Positions 1 through 11,300 of a DNA stretch of 64,000 bases are shown here, in pieces. A program made the position numbers and the translations under genes. Source of the stretch: Sipunculus nudus. Its lineage: Eukaryota > Annelida > Sipuncula > Golfingiida > Sipunculidae. Positions within the stretch are counted from its first letter, which is position 1. Every line of letters starts with the position of its first letter. Location: the NCBI GenBank assembly GCA_026874595.1, contig CM049319.1:17187601-17251600 (forward strand), in the 5' to 3' direction. Below the pieces are notes generated by a model that did no database searches, was not told the DNA's origin, and saw only the letters and a list, made by a program, of their open reading frames with translations.

Positions 1-274
1 AATTGGCACAGGACCAAGCAAGCTCCGACCAATCAGAGTGGAATGTTGGGGATTTCGGACACGTGACACCCTGCTCGGCATGATTTTTAATCGTAATATA
101 TCAGCGACTGGTATATTGTTGTAACCTTAACATTCCCACTAAATATATACTTTTAGCATAAAACCAGTTCTCGCACTGGAATGAAATATGGGATAGGGCC
201 CCCATAGGACACACCTGGCATCATTACAGACTTCAAGACAAAAAAAAAGGGCATGTCCACAGTCTAGTTGCAAC

Positions 275-366
275 AATGACAATTAAGAACAATTTAATGC
301 AACCGTCAGGTGTTTTATATCTTCATTGTAACTGACGGTTGCATTAAATTGTTCTTAATTGTCATT
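275..366. repeat. perfect 35-bp stem hairpin, 22-nt loop
   Basis: Positions 275-309 are exactly complementary to 332-366, with loop 310-331 containing GTTTTATATCTTC. It lies in gene A intron 6 and is followed at once by a second hairpin with nearly the same loop but an unrelated stem. Confidence 0.9.
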
Positions 367-371
367 AATTA

Positions 372-433
372 ACTCCGTCATATAAGGTTATGTGTTTTAT
401 ATCTTCGTTGTAACTAACCTCATATGACGGAGT
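372..433. repeat. 19-bp stem hairpin sharing the loop of its neighbour
   Basis: Positions 372-390 pair with 415-433 with one mismatch. Loop 391-414 matches the loop of the preceding hairpin apart from one base (TCTTC[A/G]TTGTAAC), while the stem (ACTCCGTCATA...) is unrelated to the first stem. Confidence 0.85.
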
Positions 434-517
434 GTCCTGAAGACCGTTACATGAAAACTTCAAACATTATGATCAAATCGATCATGAGGTGAACCATAGT
501 ACTTTTCTTTACCACAG

Positions 518-631
518 GCTGGGTTCCCTCCCGGAGTGGTTAACGTGGTATTGGGGTATGGCCCTATAGCCGGCGACGCCTTAGTCAGACATCCGGGCGT
601 GGACAGAGTTGCATTCTTCGGGTCAAGTCGG
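518..631 (+). CDS. ALDH A exon 7
   Basis: 114 nt, phase 0. Acceptor ACCACAG, donor CGG|GTAGAT. It encodes [16 protein letters not shown]... ending FFGSSR, the cofactor-binding turn (FTGSTE in ALDH1A). Gene B has VPGYGP and FIGSSR here. Confidence 0.9.
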
Positions 632-2243
632 GTAGATAATGTTATACATCCAAATAATTTTAAACTGAATGGTATAATGGTGTTACATCCTGGAAAAACA
701 GGAATCACACTTAATGTTCTGTTATGATGTAGCCTATTACAATATATGACGTCTAACAACAAAAACAAAAAAAAACTAGATGTGTCGGAACGACACGAAT
801 GCCCCCGCCTGGGGCAAATTAGAAACATTTGTTAAATTTTGTAATTTCAGGAGGTGTCGTATGGTCAAAAGTAGGTCAACAAGGGCAAAATGCAAACTCA
901 ATCTGTAACAGGTCATTATCAAGCAACACACCAAAAATCAGGCCAGTATCTGCAGGCATTGTGAAAAAAGTCCATACATGTACATTTTTCATACAAATTT
1001 CTGTCTTTCATGAAAATTTCTTTGTTCAGGATCTGTCATATGGTCAAAAATAGGTCAACTGGGACAAAACGCGAACTCGATCTGTAAGTGGTCATTATGC
1101 GCCCACAGACTAAACATTAGGCCAGTATCTGTAAGCATTGCATTGTGAAACCAGAATATTAGCAAAAGCTGATAATCAGTTATAAATTTAATTTGGTGAG
1201 GTATGTACCATGTTTCATAACAATCCACCAAATGCTTCCTGTAAGCTCCTAAGTTTTTTTTCTTTACTAAGCTCTGTGACCTTGAAAAGTAGGTCAAGAT
1301 CACCCATCTTTGAACTTGACCAAGATTATGTAAAATATCATGCAATAGCACTGAAGAAATGAAGTTCCTGTGTTGAATAACTTTGGAGATATCCTGCACA
1401 AAAGGTCAAAATTGAAAAATCCGATTAAAATTCATTAAAAAATCAGAAATTGTAGGTGGTGCCTCCAAAATTGTGACCATCATTCCAAATTATCATAGTA
1501 AGTTTGGTAAAAATCCACACAATGGTTCCTGAGATATAAGCTTCAGAGTGTTTTTGTATAATCAGCTCTAAAACAAAGAAAAATAGGTCAAGTTCACCCA
1601 TCTTTGCACTTGCCCAAGATTTTGTTGATATTTATCTTCACTGATGAAATAAAATGCCAACGGTGAATCCTTTTAGAGATATCCCGCTCACAAGGTAAAA
1701 ATTGAAAAATCCGATAAAAATTGATTAAAAAATCAGAAATTGCAGGTGGCGCCACCAAAATTGTGCAGCACGTACAGACCATCAGTCCCAATGATCATAG
1801 TAAGTTTTGTGAAAATCCACACAACGGTTGCTGAGATATAAGCTTCTGATTGTTTTTCTATAATGAGCTTTAAAATGTAGAAAAATGGGTCAAGGTCACC
1901 CGTCTTCGAACTTGACCGAGATTTCATCGATATACATCTTCACTGATGAAATAAAAATTCCAACGGTGAATCCTCTGTGGCGGGGGCATAAAAAAAACAC
2001 CTCAGGTTAAATGGTTTTTCAGTTTGTCATCCTTGCTTACTAACAGTTTGTGAATACATCCGTCACAGAGAATTGTTACAATACCTTTTCTTAACATATA
2101 GGGAAAGCCTAGAGTTAATTAAATATGAACTCTAGGTTATATATAAACATAAAACTCCTAGGACCAATACTCGTCCTAAAAGCGGTATTTGACATCACAC
2201 TCCGTTTGGTGCAAATCTACACAACACGTGTGGCTGCAGAGAC

Positions 2244-2309
<66 letters not shown>

Positions 2310-5300
2310 AACTCTCACTAACTCTCCCTCTTCGTGGAGCCGGCTTCTATATAAAGCTGCCGCAGAGAACCTTCTGGAAAATTGTAAAGTTAAACAAGCC
2401 TTACCTGTAAGGTGGTTTGACTGGAATTCTACTTAGGTACCATGGTTGGGTAGAGATTATGCGAGAGAGGGCGCTGTCCTATCCCACAAGTCATTATTTA
2501 ACGCCGTACTGGCCATGTTCCACATTAAATGGGTGGGTTACCAAGGTTGGGCGCATGATCTCTAGTCAACCATGGTACCTAAGTAGAATTCCAGTCAAAC
2601 TTCACCTTACAGGTAAGGCTCGTTTAACTTTACAATTCTACTACGCTACCATTGGTTGGCGAGATTATACGAGACTTCAACGGGAACATGGCTAGGAAGG
2701 CCAGATCAGGGTGGAATCTTGTGCGAGGGCATAAATGTAGAGGTCAAGTCCAAGAACAAGACAAATATATAAAACAAGATTTATTTCTACCACACATGAA
2801 CACATATTGCTTGTATATGTATGTGTATACAAAATACAATGAAGTAAAACTCTTCACCATCAGTGATATCTTTGAGAAATTGTAGAACCAATTAAAAATA
2901 TATAAAAACATGCCGACTAAACAGGCAAATTATCAGAATCTAATGAGTTGGGTTAACACCCATCTAAATTGCACTGAAAGTTTAAAGATTAAGTACTGCA
3001 TTTGCATAGCTATTATCATTCTCTAAAATTGTTTTTTGATAAAATTTTGCAAATGTGGACTCTCCTGACCAGCCTGCTGTGTGAAGGATAGTGTCCATTG
3101 GAACTTTATGTAATGCTGCTTTGCTGGAGGAAGCAGACCTGCTACTGTGGGGTTTAAATATCGAAACATCGATGCCTGCTTTGATCATTACAATTTTTAT
3201 CCAGCGGCTGAGAGTGTCTTTTGTAACAGGTTTATGTGGTTTCACTACGCTAAGGAACATCTTTGTACATTCACTATCCTTCCTTAAGGCTTTTGTTCTA
3301 GCAATGTATTCATTCAAACAAGCTAAAACACACAAATCATTATCTACTTGATACTCCTTCAAGATAATAACTGGCTTGGGCTTATTTACTCTAGACTGCT
3401 TCACTAAGGAAGGCAAGAGAAATGTGACTGAACCAGCTTGACATGTCATGTTTGGTAAATCTAACAAGTGTATAGATTGCCCACGCTGTCCACTAATCAA
3501 AGCAATTAACATCACCAATTTGCAACTAAGATCTTTCAAAGTCAGGGTATTATTTGGCCTCAGTGATTTTAAATATGACAGTACTGGTTCTACATCCCAC
3601 ACATGTTTATATCTTGGTAAGGATGATCTTGTTTCAAAAACTGCTTTCATAAACCGTTTGACTAAAGGGTTATTTCCTACTGAAATAGACTTGTGTATTT
3701 CAACAAAGCTGGATAGGGCAGATATTGCTGTATTAATAGCACTATATTTCAGGCCAGAATCATAAAGTGTGGTGAGAAAATCAACAATTTGTCCTAAAGA
3801 TGGATACAACGGATCAAACCTCCTGGTATTGGCAAAGGTAATCCATTTTTGGATGTATATTCTGTATTGCTTTTTTTGTATTTTTTCTCCATGACAACAT
3901 AATGATCTCTCTTGCTCGCGAAGATAAGCCTTTTTCTTGCAAGGCTTTCCTGACAATCGTGAGGCCATCAGGCGCATTTTTCTCCACAATGGATGGACTC
4001 TGTCTGGGGCATGTTGCATTCTCAGAAGGGATGGGCTCTGTGGTAGTAGAACTGGGGGTGCGATCAGTAGATGCAGAAGTAAAGGGAACCAGCTTTGTAT
4101 GGTCCACAGTGGTGCCACCAAGATAACGTCTGCTTCGTCTCTTTCTATCATTCGCAGAATTCGTGTCAGCATGCTAAAAGGAGGAAAACAGTAGGTTAAG
4201 GCATAATCATTCCATGGGTGGGCCATACTGTCTATGCCTATGGCACCTGGATCAGCTTTCCATGCAAAATTAAGTTTCCACTTTGTTATTAAGGCGTGAA
4301 GCAAACAAGTCGACTTGGGGCTGCCCGAAATGACCCACAATTTTTGAAAAAACATCTTGTCTAAGCTCCCATTCTGTGTTGTCTGAAAAGACCCGCGATT
4401 CTCGATCCGCCTCTGAATTCTGTACACCTGGTAAATGCGAAGCAGATAACCAAATGGAATTCTTAATGCAGAATTCCCATATTTCACAGGCCACTGAATT
4501 ACAGATAACAGAATGTGAGCCACCTAAGTTTCTTACATAGGCAACAGCAGTTGAGTTGTCAATTTCAACAAGGACATGTTTCCCTGATAAAACATTTCTA
4601 AAGGACTTAAGTGCAAATAAAAATGCCTTTATTTCCAGTACATTTATGTGCTCTGTTGCCTCTGACTCAAGCCATCTACCACCTGTCTTTTTATCTCCCA
4701 GAACTGCCCCCAACCTTCCAATGATGCATATGTCTGTAAAGTGACATCGGGGTTACCATGTGTAATTTGTTTAGCATTATCAGAGTGGTGGAGCCACCAT
4801 TCAATGTCAGACTGAGCACCTACACTAAGCGTGTCTATTTTGGCTTCAAAATTCCCTTTGCTAAGTTTGAGCCACTTAATCTTAAAAAGTTCCAGGTGCC
4901 TATAGTGCGTTTTCCCAAATTCTACCCCTGGGATACATGAGACAATAGTGCCAATTAACTTCGCAAATTCTCTGATGGTAAACCAAGTGCTAGTCAAAAA
5001 ATGTTTACACAAATCATGAAGTTTAGTAATTCTAGCAGGTGCCACCGCAATACTGATTTGTGTTGAATTTAACACAAAACCTAAATGTTCAATAACTGTG
5101 TCTGGCTTAATTTTGGATTTCCCTAAATTGATGATAACTCAAAGTTGTGTCAGAAATTCCATTGCTGCTTTAACATTCCTACGACAATCCTCATATGTGT
5201 CCCCCGTCAGAAACAAATCATCAAGGTAAACACACGAGATGAAACCTTGGGCTCTGAGGATTGACATAACTGGTTTCAGTAAACGAGTAAACTCTCGGGG

Positions 5301-8300
5301 AGCCGATGTCGGACCCATAGCTAAGCAGGAATAGGAATACAGACGGCCTCTCCATCTAAACTTGAGGTATTTCTGGTGTTCCTTAATAACAGGTACCGAA
5401 TAATAGACATCCTGTAAATCGAGGAAAGTCATATAGACACCCGGTGTTATGAGGTTAACACACGTTTGTATTAAATCCATTTTAAAATGGTGGTATTCAA
5501 TCGTGTCATTTAATTCTCTTAAGTCCAGAATCATTCTAAATGTTCCATCTTTCTAAGGTCTTAAAAAAGATGTTTCATACAAATTGACCTGGCTCAAAGT
5601 GAGATTCCTGTATGACACCTTTCCCCAACAATTTCTTGATTTCCAAATCCACAAATTCCTGCTCAGTTTGTGAGAATGACAGTTCTTTGGGTTTTTCAGC
5701 TGCCTAGGGGGAGATTCAAACTTAAGTTTATAACCTGAAACCAGCTCTAAAATCATAGAGTCTGATGTAATGGCTCTCCAGTGGTCTATGAAATTTGATA
5801 TATTCCCAGCCTTAAAGGAAGGAAGCTTAGTACTCACATCTGAGTCTGTTAATGGCGTGGTGGAAACATCGCTGACCGTGCCGGCCCCTGGTGTTTCCGT
5901 TTTGGCGTGGGTTTTGTGAAGTTGTTTGCAGGTGGTCTGAATTGGCTTCTTTGATTTTGGTTTTGCTGCCTTTTGTCTAAAAAAAATGTTCTTGAACCGG
6001 TACTTGTTGTTATACCCTCTCATGTTGCTTGGCCCTGATGTTCTTTGTGATGGTATGTAGCTGCCTTTGTTTGACAATGTTTTGGACTTGGCCATTTTTG
6101 TGGCCAGTTTGTTAGCATTGTCTTCTTCCTCAGTCTTTTTTGACAGTTTGTCACCAAACAGCAGGGAGGTAACAGGCTCCTGCATACTACATGCACCTCT
6201 GTATCCTTCATTCACTTCAGGTCGAATCAACTCTTTTCTCCACTTGTGTATATCATGCATCACTGCACACAAAACATGGATATTGAAGCGTGGATATTGG
6301 GAGCAAATTCCTCTTTATTTGCCAGGCCTTTCCCCAGATTTTTTATATAATCACCTCTGGTGCATTTCTTCTTAGATTTGCGTCAACAATCTTCCTTATT
6401 CTCTATCTCACCTTCTGAAAGATCCTCAGCCGGTCTTTTCTGTCCAGCGGTATCTCTCCTTGTGGCCGTGCTACTAGTAGTAGGCTCATTGTCACTCTGG
6501 GCAATAATGGGCTCATTATTGGCGTCAGGGTCGTCACCAACGATGTTTTCTTCATCATCATCGTTGTCTGGCAGAGGCGCAATGTCTTCAAAGGCTCTAG
6601 CCTCATCGTAGGCAATTTTCAATTCCTTTACTACAGGAACAAACTCTGAAAACATATCCATCAACGCCTTCATTTGGCCCTTGATTGATTGTAAATCATC
6701 CGTGTCTGATGAGCGGCCTGACGATGACGACTCACGACTGTGTTTACTGGAGTGGCCAGATTTGGCTGGGTTACTGTCCTTACTCTATTTAGTCTTGTTT
6801 GCTGCCTGTTTGTTCTTATTTGACGTATTTTCTTTGGAGGTTGACGCCTTTGAAACGGGGAATTCCGTCACTGGTGTTAGCTTGACATGGCTGCCGCCAT
6901 CTTGTTTGTTTACGGTAGTGGATGTCCCCTTGACGTCATGTTCGCTATGGGTTTTCCCCTTTTTTGTCTGGAGGCTGGACGATCGTGCTTTTTCGGCTTT
7001 TCCCGTACGAACCGCCCCATTTGTATTGTTTTTGGTCGTCCCTTGCGACTGCGTCGCGGACTTTTGGCCACTCTCCATTTCTGCCAAGATGGCGCCGACC
7101 ACGTCGGCCCTGGGCTCAGACATAACAGGCGTAAGCTTGTGCTTAGCGTCCTTAAAGCACTGAACTTCGTTCAGTGCAGCCGAAGTTCAGTGCAGCCCAA
7201 AACAATATAAGCAGCACGCGGTACCCACAAAGTTGTCAAAAATCTTCAATATCACTTCTGAACGGCATGTGCTAATAATCCGAGGATAAAAAACGCAATG
7301 ACTTGTGGGATAGGACAGCTCCCTCTCTCGTATAATCTCGCCAACCAATGGTAGCGTAGTAGAATTTAAGTCAACGAATATTCTACAGACTTCTCCACAT
7401 GGGAATTACCAGCTAAGCCTCCCAGAAGCATCCAGAATCTTCCGTCAGCTAATCCTAACAAACTGCAGTCTAGTAAGTTCCACACTCGGTACATAAACAA
7501 ACCGATCAACACAACTAATGATAAAGATAAACACAACATTATTAAATATTATTAACTAAGTTGACTATACCTTATTCTCTTATGGAGCTCATTTGTGTCA
7601 ATCATCACGTTAGTCAAAAGTCAGAACATGTTCCAAAATATCTGAACGTAAGAAGGACAGGGTTAAGGGTTGTTGACACGCTGTTCAAACGTAAGATCAG
7701 CGTAACATCTTGTACACATACATTTGCGTTTACTTGGCGCGCGATAAACAGTATGCGAAAAAAAATGTTTTCCCGTATTTATTTTATAATACAACCATAT
7801 ACTTTGCCTGCGGAATACAGTCACCTGAATGCGGTAAAAGAAACAAAGTAAAATGGACCTCTCAGTCGAGATTTGGATCCGCATACAGTGCGCGGACCAC
7901 CGGACCACCTGACCCGGTTACCAAGCATCTAAACTAACATCACATCTATCCTTGTTTGATTTCACCAGTCATACACCGCTCTGTTCTACCGCCCGTCAAA
8001 TAAATTTTTAACGCATTCCGCATATCGCATTCTGCTGCCGCAATCTGTATATCGCATACCGCGCGCAAGTAAACGCAGCTTAACGCGTTACAGACGTAGC
8101 TTTAAGCTATTATATGTACACACGGTTTTTACTTTATACGTGTACTAGATAATACGCTGAACATCAACAAGCAACCTTTCATTTTTTTGCGTTAGATTAA
8201 GAAATTATAAAACATATTTTAACATCTGTGTTTTTATCCCAGTGCACCATTTACCTGCCAAACGTGTGCGATTTTCTCGTGTCGCACACGTCAAGCAGAC

Positions 8301-11300
8301 GTATCGCACACGTAGCTATATGTGTACATCATGTATAATTTCTTTGACTTATAAAATCCTCTTTCTTCTCTCTCTTTAGGTTGGTCCACTAGTACATGCT
8401 GCTGGAGGAAGCAGTCTGAAGAAAGTGACGTCAGCACTCAGAGGAAACAGCGCCAATGTGGTATTCTCAGATGCAGACTGTACGTATATATATAACATAA
8501 ATAGGTTAACGAGCATGCGCACTGAGCATAACGGTATCTGAAGGGTTTCGAGTTCCGTTAACCAGCAGATTAAATTGTGTGAATCATGATGCATGTCGAA
8601 GAAGCCGGGCAATTTGTTTATGTAAAGGCCCCGGACACTAGGTGGCAATGAGCTCCAAAAGATGGCTCTAGTATGGCGGAGGTCTATTCAGCGAGGTCTT
8701 TATCATTTGCAACCTTGCTTTTTTCCTCGTTCGGCTGATTCATAAGACTGATAAAACACCCTTCCGCTAGAGGTCGTTTCTATTAAAGAAATCTTCTAGA
8801 TAGGGGTTGTGGGGATGGCCGGAAAAAATCTTGTCTCGAATGTCAAACTTCATTATAAGAATTTGTCCTAGTTCATGAAAAAACCTTCTGCTTTTATATC
8901 CCATGGGCATGCTTATTCCTTTTACACCCAAGTCTATTCAAACATACTTTATTTGTCTATTTCTACTCTCCTCACGATATTTATACCTATTCATAGGTTT
9001 ATTTGGAAGTCCTGTAACCCAATGTGGAAGAAACTTTTTCTTAACCCACAAATTCCTTAACTTTATAACGCCAAGGGGTTCTGGTAACCATATAAGTATG
9101 ACCTACGGATGCAGCGCGACCTAGCGGGCTTTGACATCATTTGGTCAATATTGCAGTGTTTTAACGCCCGCCAAGAAAATGCCCCACGCGATTTTATATC
9201 ACATTCCGCAAATCGCGTTCTGCTGCCGCAATCCGCCCGGAAATGGCAGCTTTTACCTCTGTAGATTTTATATTTTGTACAGTGGACCTGGCAGTGAATA
9301 AGGTTTACATCGGAGCTTACGGAAACAATGGACAGGCGTGTGGAGCTAGTACCCGCATCTTCGTACAGGAAGAGATCTATGATGAATTTATCAACAGAGC
9401 TCTGGAAAAAGCCAAAGCCCGTAAAGTCGGCGACCCTTTTGACCCTGAAAACGATGCTGGGCCTCTGGTATGTGTCCGATTTGAGTACTTTTATATGTTT
9501 GGTTTCACGTTCGTGTCGATAAAGAAAAAAAAGTATATGTGTGTTTACTCTTGTATAAAAAAGTTTTATATGAATAAAAAGGACATTTATGCTGTTGTCA
9601 TTATATGGCATTATAAAAAATAAAAAGCGTTTGTATCAATATAAATATAATATTGGTGTCACCTGATAAAAGTTACTTCTTTCTGGAGTCCTTGATAAAA
9701 GGCTGCCCTTCCTGAAGTGACGAACAGGGTTGCCATTGGTTTAACGTGGTAAAGTAGAAGTAGCGTGGTCATTGATGGCGTACTCAACGTATCAGCACTC
9801 TGGCAAACAACAATGCACAAGGCAGTGGCTAAGCAACAAAAAGTATATGAAAAAATAAAATACAGAATTGAAAACCACCAACCATATAGGGATTCCAACC
9901 TGCTACGCCTAACTTGATACACTGATACATACAATCAATAAAACTAGTAAAAACACAGATTTCAGTTAAACCGTCTCTAGATCTACTGAACTGGCAATAC
10001 TGAACCCCGGATGGGGCACCTCTCTGGACACTATAGGCGCAGCACCTCTCTGGACATTAGGTGGCGGCATTTCTCTGGACACTGGGTGGCAGCACCTCGC
10101 AGAACACTGAGTGACAGAACCTCTCTGGACACTAGGTGGCAGCACCTCTTTGGACACTGGGTGGCAATTACCTCTCTGGACACTGGGTAATATAACCTAT
10201 CTGGACACTTGGTGGCAGCGTCTCTCAGGAAACTGGGTGCAGCACCACTCAGGAAACTGGGAGCAGCACCTCTCTGGACACCTCCCTGGACACTAGGTGG
10301 CAGCACCTATCTTAAAACCTCTATGAACTCTTGGTGGCAGCACCTCTCTGGGCACTGGCGGGCAGCAGCACTTCTCTGGAAACTCTTATGGGCGGCTCGC
10401 TTCTAACTCTGCAGGCTCTACAGACTGGGTGTCCTAGTCCTGAGTATGCACTCTTTAAGACCCTTCTTCTTTGGGGACTGGAAATTGTTAAAATTTAACC
10501 AAAGTAACATTTCTGTACAAGAACATGTTCCTTTTTTGTAGAAGGACAAAGCCACTTTAGACAGGGTGACCAGGCTAGTGAACAGTGCGGTTGAGCAGGG
10601 CGCGAAACTACATTGTGGCGGGAAGCGGATAGGAGAAACTGGATATTTCTTTGAAACTACTCTCCTCTCAGATGTCACGGATGAAATGACAATAACACAA
10701 CATGTGGTATGATGGTAGTTTGGCGTAAAATTTATATAAAATATATTATATGAATATACACTGTATTTGGTCTTTTGGCCCAAATGATCAATTGATTGAG
10801 TTAGCGTAAAATACCGATTTGTTTATTTGCTTGTTCTTGGTGGCCACTGTTCATAAAAATCCATATATTCTTATGTCATGAATATTAATTAGGCATCACC
10901 ATACGTAATGAAGTCGCCGGATGATTTTAGGTAACAAACTATAAAAATTAGCTTTAAAAAAGTGTGTGAAAGAATAATCTTCAAAATAATTCTTGAAATT
11001 AAACGTGAAATGTCAAACAAGAAACGAAACAGCGCAGATAATTCTAATCATTCTAAAGGTACTCTTTTTTTTTAAATAAAAGGTCATACACAGACACTTC
11101 AAACTAATAGAGCAAAGAAATCCGAGAGAGAGAGAGAGAAAAAAAAACTAATACACAATGGTGACAGTAGGAAGTCAGTTGACTAGATCTCTACTAAACT
11201 AACTAAATGTATAGACATGCAAGATGAGAAAATTTGTATGATTTTCAGATTTTCGGTCCGGTCATGTGCATTTTAAAATTCAAATCTGATGAAGACATAG

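Larger units (their letters stand above)
1..517 (+). other. intron 6 (3' part) of ALDH gene A
   Basis: This is intron sequence upstream of the first visible gene A exon. Its last ~130 bp align with the end of gene B intron 6 (about 46130-46265), for example the shared AACTTCA...ATGATCAA stretch, so it belongs to the duplicated unit. It carries two hairpins, listed separately. No coding sequence is seen. Confidence 0.7.
2387..7380 (-). mobile_element. DIRS-type tyrosine-recombinase retrotransposon (degenerate)
   Basis: In - strand order the element has a gag-like region, reverse transcriptase with RNase H, and a tyrosine recombinase. It is bounded by inverted rather than direct repeats: about 7308-7378 is the inverse of 2420-2493, and its outer part is also the inverse of 2635-2680. 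Terminal inverted repeats plus an internal complementary region are the hallmark of the DIRS group; Ngaro and PAT elements carry split direct repeats. The coding region is split over several frames, so the copy is dead, although the recombinase frame is open. It is absent from the short intron 7 of gene B, so it inserted after the gene duplication. Confidence 0.85.
632..8379 (+). other. ALDH A intron 7 (7.7 kb, transposon filled)
   Basis: The gene B counterpart is only 446 bp (46380-46825). The excess is the tandem-repeat element at 772-1995, the CT microsatellite and the DIRS element at about 2387-7380. No exon is seen at 7380-8379. Confidence 0.8.

Noticed and set aside
460-828. 122-codon open frame on the - strand
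   Set aside because: It is antisense to ALDH A exon 7 and runs into intron sequence; no family resemblance.
10111-10406. Open frames on both strands rich in repeated LWTLG/GAAPSFL words
   Set aside because: They are translations of the ~27-bp minisatellite.
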